Shown: one piece after another, positions 23,022-34,445 of the stretch
How positions within the stretch are numbered: position 1 is the stretch's first letter
Layout: every line of letters begins with the position of its first letter
Assembly: GCF_033439725.1 (NCBI RefSeq)
Contig: NW_026944384.1
Location: 5,518,001 to 5,582,000 of the forward strand
Length of the DNA stretch: 64,000 nucleotides
Source: Neurospora tetraspora
Lineage: Eukaryota > Ascomycota > Sordariomycetes > Sordariales > Sordariaceae
Reading direction: 5' to 3'
Notes under the pieces: generated by a model
What the model saw: the letters and a program-made list of their open reading frames with translations, nothing else
Told to the model about the DNA's origin: nothing
The model's database searches: none
Position numbers and translations under genes: made by a program

Positions 23022-25003
23022 ATTGTTGAATAATCCCTACAAACCCACCACCTATAAGCCCAACCCTACTGTGCCCCACGAGCAATGCCAGTGTGGTAGC
23101 AGCAGAACATTCCCGTCCCATTCCCGTCCCACACGCACAACCAACCAACAACATTCCAGAACCAACCTCAACCTTCATCACACCCAAACCTCCTACCTAC
23201 ACAGCCACCACCACTACAACCAACTGAATCCTTCCCACTCTCGCGCATGGAGATCATCAACAACGGAAAACAGCCCAACGAAACAGGCGTACCCAGACGT
23301 GCCAGAGTGCCAGGTTCTGAAGAAGCCTCACTTCGCCCAAGACGTCAGGCTCGTCAGCATTCCGTGCCCCGTTGGCGCTTTGCGCCCGTCAGATTCGGCT
23401 AGGCTCACAGCCTGCGCTGCCTGCCTATGAGTACATAGGTAGGTCATCGATTTGACAATTTGACAACCAGACAGAGAGACGGGGACTTGAGGCATAGTCA
23501 GATTGTGTTTTGAACTTTATTTCTCGAGCTGGTCCTGTTGATTTGCTGGTGATGGTGTTAACCGAGGAGAATGGAATGTTTGAGGTGCTGGTTGTTACCT
23601 GATGAAGGAAACTGGATGGTGAAGCTTATCACAGTGAGCTGCCGGCCGGCTTGACGCTTTTATATGGTTTTGACTCTCGAGACATTTTATTCACAGCGGA
23701 TCATGTTGGACTTCTTCCTCATCACCAAAGGTCAAGTAGTTCAAACTTCGAAGCCAAAATCACAACCTGAACTCGGACTATCAAATCGCAATGTTCCTGA
23801 AACGGTGAAACCAATCCTCCGTCCGGACGCACTATCCGTCCGAGCAAGAGGCTTGTACCTTTGTCACTGCGCAAAGTACACTTAATGAGTAGGGGGTTGA
23901 GGAAAGGTCCCACCACAACCCCCAAGTACATCTCGATCTTTGATAGCACAGCAATTGTCTTTCCATATTCGAGTATGTACCATACGAATCGGAGGATTGA
24001 TTCCTCCATCAACCGCCAGCCACGTTGCTTTCGCGTCGATCACTCACACTGCCCCCAGAAGCTGACAGGTCGGGTCGGCGGTCGGGAGCGGCGCGGCGCC
24101 TTGCAGAAGGAACGCCTTGCAGAAGGAATGGGATAGAAGTTGGCCGGTCTCGTTTTCTTACCCTATCCATTCCTCCTTAACAATCTTTGCAAGTCCTTCC
24201 ACCCCTGTCTCGTATCTCTCGATTCTTATTGGACATCATCGACTCCATCCGGCAAGTTTCATCCGGGGCCCGTCCGTTTTCCTCCCGTTCACGTTCGGTG
24301 TGTCGGGCGAAGCTGGCTCTCTTGCAAAGTGCTTCCGCTTGCAAAGCCATGGCATGCGTCTCTTACAAAAAACAAAGTTCTGAGAGGGATACTGTATGTA
24401 CTGTATACAGTAAAGAAAAGGTTGGTACCGTCCAGACCAGGGGGTCCCATATACAACTAACTTCTTATCTTGTCACTTGTCAAGCGCAAAGAGACCGAGC
24501 ACTGGAGACGGGAGTCCGAAACAGAGATGGATGGATGGATGGATGGATGGGAGCAAGGGCATCTGAGCCTCAGTAAGTGTACGCGTATGTGATATCTCGT
24601 GGAGAAAAGCCTTTCTTGGCTTCTGGAGAGAGAAAGTCTTATAGGAACGCCGTCGGCCGCCATTGCCATTCGGGGTCCTGTAATCAAAAAAGCAGAAGCA
24701 AAGTTTAAATTTTATTCTCACCAGTCTCACCCAGGTTTCCCGGATATCTCGGGATCGGCCTATCCACAATTTTTCAGTTTCTTTCTTCGACGGCAAGCAC
24801 ACCGAATTCCAACTTGCAAAATCGTTATTCTGTTTGTTTTGACGCTTCACTTTTTTACCATCTTATCTTTTCTCTACCCTCAAAAAGAGGACGCGCGGAC
24901 AAAGCAGGTCCTTTATCCACACTTACCTGCATAACTTCAACCCACTTCTATCCGTGCGCACCGCCGTCCTCCGACAAGGGAAGATCCCGGAAATAAGAGA
25001 AGC
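23022..25003. other. intergenic region between the tRNA and the RTA1-like gene
   Basis: About 2 kb with no supported gene. The right part should contain the RTA1-like promoter. A tetranucleotide (ATGG)n run lies at about 24525..24550. Confidence 0.5.
24525..24550. repeat. (ATGG)n microsatellite
   Basis: About six uninterrupted ATGG units in intergenic DNA. Confidence 0.85.
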
Positions 25004-26218
25004 ATGTCCTCCAACAACACATCCGGGTCCGACATCCCGGATGGCGTCACTCCGGATATGTGGACTGCGTGGATGGACCTCCGCAAAGAATGTTATCCGG
25101 ACCTGATCGATGGTGTTGACCCCAGTTACGGGTACCGGCCAACGCTGGGAGCCGGCATTGCCTTTGACGTCCTCTTTGGCATCTGTATCATCGGTCATCT
25201 CATTCAGCTGATTAGGTTTCGGCGGTGGACTTCGGGGTTGATGCTGGCTGGAGCTATTAGTGCGTATACCTCTATCTCTTCCCTTCTTTTCTTTGTGGTG
25301 TTGCTGTCGTCAATCATCACGTCATGTCAACTGGGCTGTCAAGTGTCAATGCCATCGCGGTAGATCATGTTCCACCGGTCCCTGCATATCATCCACTACC
25401 CCTCAAGTCCCCGACTGTCAACCAATAACTTAGCTACACTCGGACAAAGACCCCAAAACTAACACTCCTTCTCTCAAACAGCCGAAGCAATAGGCTGGGC
25501 AGGCCGCACCTGGTCCTCCAAGTGTCCCTACAACAACGACGCCTTCCTCATGCAAATCACCACCCTCATCATCGCGCCGACCTTCTTCGCCGCGGCCCTC
25601 TACGTCCTGCTGGCCACGCTCATCCGGCTTTTGGGACACCAGACCAGCATCCTCTCGGCCAAATGGTACGCCATCGTCTTCTGCACGTGCGACGTCATCT
25701 CGCTCGTCATCCAGGCCGTCGGCGGCGGCATGGCGTCCAGCGAGTCCAACAAGGAAGGAGGCCACACCAAGCCGGGGACGCACACCATGGTGGCGGGAAT
25801 CGTGTTCCAGCTGTTCACCATGACCGTGTTCGCCGTGCTGGTGCTGGATTTCCTGAGGAGGGTGTATAAGCTGGCCAAGGGGCGGAGGGATGGACAGGGG
25901 GGACTGACGAGGAATATGAAGCTGACGTTGCTGGCGCTGTTTGTGTCGTTCGTCATGATTTATACCAGGAGCGTGTACCGGACGATCGAGCTGGCCCAGG
26001 GGTGGCATGGGCATCTGATTACCCACGAGGGATACTTTATCGGGCTGGATGCCTCGTTGATGGTCATCTCGGCGGGTATCTTTTTGGTGTTTGACCCGGC
26101 GGTGTTGTTGAGGGATGAGATGAAGAAGGTTAATGTGAGCGGAAAGGAGGAGCAGGACACGACCACGGGGAATGACTCGGAAGCGCAGACTGGAGTGAGG
26201 GACATAAGAGGGGATTGA
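25004..26218 (+). CDS. RTA1-like seven-transmembrane protein
   Basis: Exons 25004..25259 and 25482..26218 encode 330 aa. The 222-nt intron has donor GTGCGT, branch ACTAAC and acceptor ACAG. Hydrophobic helices are seen at IAFDVLFGICIIGHLIQLI, SGLMLAGAITEAIGWAG, ITTLIIAPTFFAAALYVLLATL, WYAIVFCTCDVISLVIQAVG, TMVAGIVFQLFTMTVFAVLVL, KLTLLALFVSFVMIYTRSVYR and DASLMVISAGIFLVFDPAVLL, giving seven. The motifs E(A)IGWAGR and YTRSVYRTIEL and the conserved loop before the last helix (HEGYFIGLDA) are typical of the fungal RTA1/RTM1/lipid-translocating exporter-like family. Members act in the plasma membrane in resistance to toxic compounds or lipid asymmetry, but the substrate of this one cannot be inferred. 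The N-terminus is acidic and the C-terminal tail hydrophilic (KEEQDTTTGNDSEAQ). Confidence 0.9.
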
Positions 26219-28081
26219 GAGTTTCTCGAATAATGAAAACTGGAGGAAGTCGGGAGAGAGGGATATCGAACGTTGGCGAGCGCACAACCGCATCAACTGC
26301 TTTCTTGTTTTTCAGGATACCAACATACATCTACGGCGTACATGTCAGTAATGAGATAATAGAGAGAATCTTCTTACCCATCTGCCCACTTCAGTTGGTT
26401 CTTGCACAGGTAGATGGCTGGATGGGGTGATGGGCTCCTGTCATTTTGTGGCTGTGAAGACACTCGCATCTTGCGGTCGCGAGGAGCATTTCGTTGCAAT
26501 CTCTTTTTTCCGAAGGCATCAGGCAACAGAATCCGAGAATGCTTCCATGTAGGGAGTCGGGCGTACATGCTTGTACTTCAAAGGGCATCGCCACGATCTT
26601 GAAACGTTTTCTGCGTTCGACGCACGTCTCACGAGTGCATACGGCAAAAAGAACAGGCAGTGGAAGATCACGAGATTGGATTGACAACTGGACTCGATCG
26701 CGCTTCAGCTTCCGGATCGTCGGGCCCGACGGAAATCCGATATATGTTTGCGAAGTCACGAAAGAACGATCGTGAACGATGCGCAAGCAAGGAAGAATTG
26801 GGAAAGAGGGAAAGAACAAGGTGACGTTGTGAGTTAAAGTGGAAATCGCGAGGAAGTGAGAGGAGGCGTGCGGGGAAGGAATTCGTCCCTCCTGAACGCG
26901 CCTTCACTGTTGAAGGTTGGTTGGCTCTGCTAAGAAATACACAGGAATAGGTGCAGAACACTAACCCTCTCTAGCAAGCGCTAGCGGGCCTATACAAACT
27001 GAAAGCCTGGGGCGAACACCTCGAAATCTTATCGTGACTCCTTGGCTGGATTCTCCCAACAACCTCATTTTTCGACGAACTCGACCTGATTGCACACAGA
27101 GTGCGCCAGAGCTAGCATCGCGACCCCTTCTCAAAAGATTGATACCGCACATATTGCGCTCCAACAAATCGAAAGTCCTGACATCCCGTGCCAAAGAAGT
27201 CCCTCCAAAGAGCTTGGCTCATGTCCCCAATGACCCGTCTATTGACTAGCACCGATGACCCGGCAGCTCAGTTGTCAAGGCTTCTGGACAAGTTCCTCAG
27301 CCTTTTATCCTCTCGCCATCGCCAAACACGATTCTGGCCCGAGAGAGAGGCCGCCGGTTCTCTTTTTTGTGACTAGCAGTCTCTTCTTGTGCCTGTGCTC
27401 AAGATTTGACTCCAAACCCATAAGAGTGTTCAACCCGGGAAGCACTACTCTCATACTCCTTTAATTATTTCTACTCTAGGGGAAACACAGGGGCCCGGGT
27501 CACTAGGCTTCCTCGAAGCCAACCGTGTTTTCCAAAATTCCCTTATCCCCCGATGGCTCCCCGTCCCACCTGAAGAGATCGACTTGGTAGCTCAATTTTC
27601 TCCAGATCCTAGTGAGCAGAGCTAAGAACAGACATTCCCCAGAAGAATGCAAACGATCGAGTGAGCTTCGACTGCTTTGCTTTGCTGTTCTGCAACCATG
27701 TTGTGTCTTGTGCCTGCATCGCCGGGCTATGTTACCAGGTGGTCCGGCGACGACAGATCAATATGGGACATTTCTCATGAGAGAGCTTTACAAGTTCAAG
27801 CATAACCGGTTTCATCCCCATTGCTACTCAAGTGTACTTCCGAAATCCCTTCTGTTCTCCTTTACCGATCTCTTCCATGTCTCGGTTTCCTCGCTTTCCC
27901 ATTTCAAGATCATTTCTTGCTGATATCACAGCTCCTTTTTACCGGCTGATTAAACGCGGGTTTCCACTCGCATGATCACAAGCTTATTGGCCTTCATCTA
28001 GAGTTCTTCTGCTCAGATAATACCATTGCTTCTGAACCCAGATTGTGAGGGCCACTCTGTGGGTCTGACTCTCCGCTCTTC
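26219..28081. other. intergenic region between the RTA1-like and DUF3405 genes
   Basis: 1.86 kb with only short, overlapping, unrecognised frames on both strands. It presumably holds the RTA1-like 3' end and the DUF3405 promoter. Confidence 0.5.
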
Positions 28082-30611
28082 ATGATCCGGACATCCAAAC
28101 CGTCATCCGGACTTCCATCTACAGCAAAGGAGAAACCTCTCCTCCCTTTCACAGTTCGCAAGAAGCAGAGGATTCAAGTGCGGACAATCGTTAGTCACTG
28201 CTTATACCGAAGGGTGATACTATGGACTGTCGCAATATTTACCCTCTCAGCAATAACCCTCTCGAAGAGAGGTGTCTCCATAACCAATGGCGAAGCCCCC
28301 AATATCAAAGCCCATGACCAAACCCGGGTAGAGACACAAACACAAGCCCAGGTCGATGAGGCGGAGAACGCAGCTACATTCATGTTCTTGCTGGCAGACG
28401 CGTATGAGAAGAGCAAGATGAAAGAGCAAGCAAAGTCGCCTCAATGGTTGCGCTTCAAACGGTAAGTGAGAACACCAGGCATTTCTCCTTAACTTCGAAT
28501 CAATTTCTAACTTATTCAGCGTTAATGGCTTCTTCAATGGGTTAAAAACACTAGTACCTGTTAAAGACCATAAGCCACAATACCCATGGAAGGATGACCT
28601 GCAGGACACTCCATCTCTTACGATCATCTTCTCAAGAACACCCACTCCTATGCCGTATGTCCCGCAACCAGAATACAAGTCATCCCAGTACGTGAGCAAG
28701 TATCACGAGGTCAAGCCATGCTACCTCGACAAGAAGGAAACAATACTTGTCCCCAATGTCCTCGCGTACAACGGTCTTCCACAGGGGCTACCGGAGCCTG
28801 TCATCGGTTCACACAAGCTCTTTGGCTTAAGGGACGATGTTTGTTTCGATAGATTCGGCAGATATGGGCCATATGGTCTCGGCTACAGCTATGACGATGG
28901 CGGCCTCGATGTGGGAATGGATACCGAGAAAAACGGAAGCGAAATCGTGTGGGCCAAGACGGGCAAGATTGACTACAGCAACGTCGACTGGGGTGACACT
29001 CAGAGCCGATGTGTTGAAGCCAACAAGGAGCGGTTTCATGAACCTCCCAACATCACAGCAACTGCTCCTACAGAAGGGATCGAAAAGGACCAGAAACAGG
29101 TTTTCCAGCAACATACGCGCAAAAAGATTGCCCGCACGGCGATTGTGGTGCGGTTGTATGTCGGCTTTGAATGGACGGAACACGCAGTCCTCAACTTCCG
29201 TGCAATGATTTCCGAAGTTTCGCTACAATCAGGAGGCGAGTACGCGGTGCACTTCCTCCTTCATGTCCGGGACAATGACGAGCCCATCTGGGCAGATCCA
29301 AAGGCTGTCCAAAAGGTGTTGGATGACAACGTGCCCCCGGAATTCCACAGTCTCTGTACGCTGTGGTCAGAAGACCAGATGCGTGTCTACTATCCCGGTC
29401 GTTTCGCCCGGTCGTTCACCAACCCAAGCTTCAGCGACATCCACGGCGTCTACCGCAGTGCTCATTTCCCGCTCCAGCACTTCGCCCAGGCACACCCAGA
29501 GTACGACCACTTCTGGAACTGGGAGATGGACATGCGGTGGATAGGCAACTACTACGAGCTCTTTGACCGTCTCGGCACTTGGGCCAAGAAGCAGTCCCGT
29601 CATGAGATGTGGGAGCGTTCGGAGCGGTATTACATCCCGCACTATCATGGCAGCTGGGACAACTTCACCCAACTTGTTCACAACCAGACTGTTGCCAGTG
29701 GCCGTCGCCCAATCATAGGTCCCGTCCACTATCCCGGACACTTGAGCCTCCGATCCGAGAAGCGTGGCGTATCCTTCCTTCCCCCAACCTGTCCCAAGGA
29801 CGCTGTCACATTCGTAAACCCACGTCCATATCCAAATCGGCCACCACAAGCACAAGCCCATCCACATCGTCACCACCATCACCACCCGCCTCGAGCCGGC
29901 TCCCCCGACGACGACCTCGAAGCCACCACCACCACCACATCACCCACACCCGAAGACCTCACCTCCTGCGGCATCGACGAAGACGCCGACCTCATAAACC
30001 TCAACCCCATCTTCGACGCCGACTCCTCCGGCTGGAACTTCCACCTCGACATCACGGGGTACGACCGCTCTCACCCTCCCCCGCCCCGGCGCGCCTCCAT
30101 CATCACCGCCTCCCGCCTTTCCCGCCGTTTGTTAAACGTAATGCACGAAGAAACCTACCGCTTCCACCACGCCATGTTCACCGAAATGTTCCCCGCCACC
30201 ATGGCCCTTCACCACGGTCTCAAAGCCGTCTACGCCCCTCACCCAGTCTACCTCGACCGACAATGGGACCTGGAGACCATCGAAAAAACTTTCAACGGCG
30301 GAAGAGACCACACCACCAGCGGCAAAGGAAGTCCGTATCAGTACCAGAATGAGTACCATCATAAGGGAAGCACGTGGTATTATGATGCGCAGTTTGCGGG
30401 AACCCTTTGGAGGAGGTGGTTGGGATATGCGCAGGTGGAGGGGCCTGCGGGAGGGGAGAAGGGGGAGAAGGCGACGGAGAGTAAGGAGACGGGCGGGAGG
30501 CTGAGGGGTGGCAGGAAGGAGGAGGAGGAGGGGACGGGGAGGATGTGTTTGAGGAGTATGTTGGTGCATCCGATTAAGTGGGAGGATCCGGGGGAGTTGG
30601 CTTGGGCGTAG
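28082..30611 (+). CDS. DUF3405-family type II membrane protein (putative glycosyltransferase-like)
   Basis: Exons 28082..28461 and 28520..30611 (58-nt intron) encode 823 aa. A basic cytoplasmic tail precedes one signal-anchor helix (about residues 44-62, VILWTVAIFTLSAITL), so the bulk should face the Golgi or ER lumen. The luminal part carries segments characteristic of fungal DUF3405 proteins: VVRLYVGFEWTEHAVLNFRAMISEV, YAVHFLLHVRD, HFWNWEMDMRWIGNYYELF and FHHAMFTEMFPATMALHHGLKAVYAPHPVYLDR. The family is thought to be glycosyltransferase-like; no reaction is established here. A low-complexity insert (HPHRHHHHHPPRAG at about 570-583, then Asp/Thr-rich) interrupts the domain, and a Gly/Glu/Lys-rich linker lies near the C-terminus. 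The 3' half uses GC-rich codons unlike the 5' half. Confidence 0.88.
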
Positions 30612-31756
30612 TGAAGTGTTTCGGAGGAATGCAAGATGGCGTCTGTTGGAGCGATGGTTGGATAGTGGGGTTGGGTTGGGTGTAGAAGGGGCTCTTGAAG
30701 GATCGCTCCGGGATGCTCGGTACCGGTGGTCTGGTTGTTGGGATCAGGTAGAGAGGAAAAGTGATTAGGCCTCTTGGGTCTAGACTCCTAACTGAAGTGT
30801 ACGAGGTAAGCATTTGGTTGTCGATGATACGTAGTGTATACTATGTACTCTACGACTGTCATTCCTTTAGGTTGGTAGCATTCAGGCGGCAATGTTTGGT
30901 TTCAGCTTTGTTGCAATGCATACACAGAAGCATAGGTATCTAACAGCAGCTGCAATGGCTGTACGCGGAAAATGTTAGGTCGAAATAGCCATGGTGATTC
31001 ATGATGAAGGCTGTTTCGAAGTTGATGTGTGACCGAACTGTAATGCGTAATTCTGTTGTGTATCGGAGTCAGTAATCCATTCACGGAACACGAACGGATC
31101 CGGTTACCGGAGGTGTCGTCGGGCGTTGAACCCGAACTCGGAACTATCACTTGGGATTAGCCTCACGAGGTGTGTGTGTGAAGGTGTGTGTGAATGGTGT
31201 GTGTGTGAATAGGTAGTGTGTGTCACCCCACGCCAATGCGCCTCATGGTCGCATAACAGCTTTTTTTTTGTCTCGCTTGTTGCCGCATGGAGGATGGGCA
31301 CGGGACCTGAAGATATTTTCATTGTCCTTCCTTCGCCATTTTAATACCCGTTTAGTTTGGGGATGCGATGGGTTGCGATTGTTTACCTGTTTTGGGTTGG
31401 GAAGGGTTGGGATGAGTTGGTGGAAATGTCTACAGAAAAGTATCGAGTTCAGTAGACAAGGAAACCCTTCGAGTAGCTTTTTATGTACAACCTTGGCTAT
31501 GTCGCTTGGGATCAAGACCTCAAGTGCTTGGCATTCGCAATGTCCTCACCACTCATTTACAGTATACATACCTCGACGAACTGTTGCCATTGTAGTTGCC
31601 CGGAAGACAGCCCGTCGGTTACCGTACACATTAAAGAAAGGAGAATGATCTTCCCGAGGTCGTCGTCGACCCGTCGTCGTCCCTCCATTGGCGCCCGAAT
31701 GCTACTGTATCACAAGAAACTAACTTCAGAAGGGTGTATCGGCTATCGCTCAGCTA
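30612..31756. other. intergenic region downstream of the DUF3405 gene
   Basis: 1.1 kb with no supported gene. A GT-rich stretch, (GTGTGTGA)-like, lies at about 31170..31220. Confidence 0.5.
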
Positions 31757-31980
31757 TCTCTTTAACCGTGTTTTGCGCCATTCTTTTCCCGACAGGGGTC
31801 TGTAGCCAATGGCGTTTCGCAAACACCAAAATGCAACCCTTTGGCTACTTCAGGCTACTTTCTGAGTATCTTAGCAGGACGCTATAAGTCCTCTGACAGA
31901 GCCACTAGCTGCTTAGGAGCTGGGTACTCTGAAGTTTTTATGGGCCGGGAAAAAAATGGCGCAAAACACGGTTAAAGAGA
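31757..31980. mobile_element. 224-bp MITE-like element with 35-bp terminal inverted repeats
   Basis: The left arm (31757..31791, starting TCTCTTTAACCGTG) and right arm (31946..31980) are reverse complements over 35 bp with a single mismatch (34/35). The 154-bp interior has no coding capacity. This is the form of a miniature inverted-repeat transposable element. The left flank is TA; the right flank (TCGG) does not repeat it, so the target-site duplication is unclear. Confidence 0.75.
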
Positions 31981-32123
31981 TCGGCCTGCAGATAGGAACG
32001 TCGTCATAGTGGAACCCTTTTTTTCGTCTTAGGACCAGTTAAGCTTTTGTCGCGAATCCGCTGGCATGTCCGCTCCATCATCGATTCCATCGCCGTCTTG
32101 GCGAATTGGCGACGAGGTTTGGT

Positions 32124-32535
32124 TTACAGAACCCACCGCGATTCGGTCCGGGTCTTGTGGTCATCCACTGTTAACTCGTAGTGTAGGAAGTTATTGTGAG
32201 TGTGACGACATTTCCATGTTGTTTCGGATGTGAACGGATTTTGAGAAAAGAGCTTGGGTGGGGGTTCGCGGTTGTTGCTCGTTGCTCGTTGATGAGATCC
32301 AACTAGAAAATAGTAAGTAGTGTAGGAGCTGCCCTTTGTCGAAGTGCGGAACTGAAGAATGTCCAGTTTGTATCCCTCCGTCAGTGTCAGCACTCACAGA
32401 CCTAGACGAGATACGTACTTTGCAGAGGAGGGTGAGAGGCTTGAGCACAACGGTTTGCCCGTTGGCCAATTGCTTCACGCGGAGATTCTGGATTGACGAA
32501 TGGCGACGGCTGGAGATAAAAATCTTGAACACCAT
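32124..32535 (-). CDS. putative small protein gene (two exons)
   Basis: The exons would be 32535..32419 (39 codons) and 32375..32124, joined in phase 0 across a 43-nt gap with GTACGT donor, CTGAC branch-like sites and a GGAG acceptor, giving 122 aa. Exon 1 (SIQNLRVKQLANGQ, VVLKPLTLLCK) and the start of exon 2 (GYKLDILQFRTSTKGSSYTTYYF) read like a globular protein. The rest of exon 2 does not. The intron would be shorter than any other in this window. No family is recognised. A further protein-like minus-strand frame (32545..32841) lies directly upstream. It may be a decayed gene truncated beside the transposon. Confidence 0.25.
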
Positions 32536-33001
32536 CAGGAGTGGTCACAGAAGCTCACAGGCCTTCGCACAGAACCCCCAAATGATGTTTTGCCACGGCA
32601 ATCCTTCAAGGGTCCCCACCATCGCCGGCCGATCTAATTGGAACTGCCGAGCAGGGACTTTCACTTTTGTGTTGTTGCACATCTTGGACGAATGAACCTC
32701 AAAGACATTCCTGCAAAATGAAGAAGAACGTTTGGAGCATCCTTCAAAAGGGTCAGCCGTCTGAGCTTCATAACGTCGTTCATCTATTGTTATTTGTTTT
32801 CCCCAAAACCTATAAGAGCAGAGGAAATTATAACCAATCATAAACAGCTGGACCCTGAAGAAGATTGCATCGGGTGACCTACCCGTACGTGTGAGGCTGG
32901 CTTTTGTAAGGGAAGGCTGGCCAGACTACACCCACTCTCTTGCAGAGAGTGGGCCACTAAATTCTGGAACACCACTTTAATATGGGACAGTTCAAATTGT
33001 A

Positions 33002-33398
33002 TGGGAATCAAGAAGGAAAAGCAGTAGTACTACGACAATAAGGATCTGGAAGATGTAATTTAAATGAGAGTTTCTAGGAAGTATAAGAGATATTTTGGGA
33101 ACTTTTTGAGAAGATCCGATACCCAGGGGTAATGTTGTTTATAAAAAGGACGGAAACTTCACCAAAAGGACGGAAGCTTCACCAAATCTGATATATCGTC
33201 TAACACCAGAATGCTAAGGAAAAGTTTAGGATTTCGATGTTATACCAGTTCCTTTACTTCGGAAAAATCTCTCAAAATTCTATTATCTTCATTGAACTTC
33301 CTCGAAGCTCTCATTCAAATTGTATCTTTCAGATCCTTATTATCGTAGTACTACAGCTTTTTTTACTTAATTTCCATACATTTTTAGTACTGTTCCCA
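33002..33398. mobile_element. fold-back/MITE element nested in the left inverted repeat of the 3.9-kb transposon
   Basis: The left inverted repeat is interrupted after 33001 and resumes at about 33399 (CCCTTTAATGGTGCAAATTC, matching the right arm). The roughly 400-bp insert has long imperfect inverted ends. AAGCAGTAGTACTACGACAA followed by TAAGGATCTG (33018..33047) is mirrored at about 33325..33355, and similarity extends about 100 bp inwards. It also holds a direct duplication of a 20-bp unit (AAAAGGACGGAARCTTCACC, about 33145..33184). It has no coding capacity. Confidence 0.7.
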
Positions 33399-33931
33399 TC
33401 CCTTTAATGGTGCAAATTCAACATTTTAGCGTGGACCCATAGTATACCAGTAGTACTTGGTAACCTTTAATGGAATTGCCAAGTATACTAGCTAGCGAGT
33501 CTATACAAGCGATTAACGATGTTAAATGTATCCTTTTTGCTAGTAAAATCAGCGATTCTACATCGCCTATTAAGATATCAAGACAGACTTACCAGATCAT
33601 ACTATCGTTGATAAAATATTACCAAATTGTTTATTGTTATTATTATTAAAATAGATATTTTAGCGATATTGAATTCGTCCATCCAAAAGGCCCCGCCGCC
33701 ACACGACCTGTTTATATATACGTACAAGGAGGGGGACATTATTCTTAAATTGCTAGTAGGGTATAACCCTATAGATTATTTGCCTACCCGTTAATTCTTT
33801 CTCCTTAGCGAACTAGAGTTAAATATTGATGACAATAAGGGTAACGTTATACCCGACTCCAAAAACGAACGCGAACACGATAACAAGGACCGCGATAAAG
33901 GCGACTCTAAGCTATTAAGTAATAAAGTCCA

Positions 33932-34445
33932 TGTTAACGTGTGGCTAGTACTGTGCCTTGTAACTGCCTTGTACTACCTTGTAGTATAGAAGGCTAGTTG
34001 AACTATTCCTTCTACGGAATCAGTTGACTCAGTCCCCACAGAATGTACTAGAATACAAGAGGTTTTGCCACTGTATTCTAGAGTCTTATAACTTAGCTAG
34101 CATTTCTTCCAGACTGATTTGTCATCACAGGATTCAACAGAAGCTTCTAGATGCTTAGTGTCCATGTATATAGAGACCTCTCCTCTCCTTCAGTTCGTCA
34201 CTCCTTAAGCAAGCAAGCAAGCACAAGTCAAGCAATACAATATAGTCTTTTCTCACAGTGCAGAGTCCACTGTAATCTTCTGTCTTGAGAGCAGAGTCCT
34301 CTCTAAGACCTCTTTTACAACATCCTTTTATTGTACTTGCAACTACGCTGCTTCCTTCAGCATTGCTGTCGTACTTCCTACCGCTTCCGCTCCGCTCTGC
34401 TACAAGTGCATAGTTCACTGTAGCAACCTTGTACTGGTGCTATCA
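33932..34445. mobile_element. LTR-like GC island (possible solo LTR) inside the AT-rich transposon
   Basis: A block of about 515 bp with ordinary base composition sits abruptly inside RIP-degraded AT-rich DNA. It begins TGTTAACGTGTGG and ends GGTGCTATCA (TG...CA ends). It has a TATA-like TGTATATAGAGACC (34164..34177) followed by a CT-rich initiator-like stretch, as in a retrotransposon LTR promoter. No target-site duplication or internal retrotransposon sequence was identified, so a solo LTR is the best reading but not proven. Confidence 0.4.

Noticed and set aside
28837-29885. Frames on both strands inside the DUF3405 gene
   Set aside because: Shadow frames of a well-supported coding exon.
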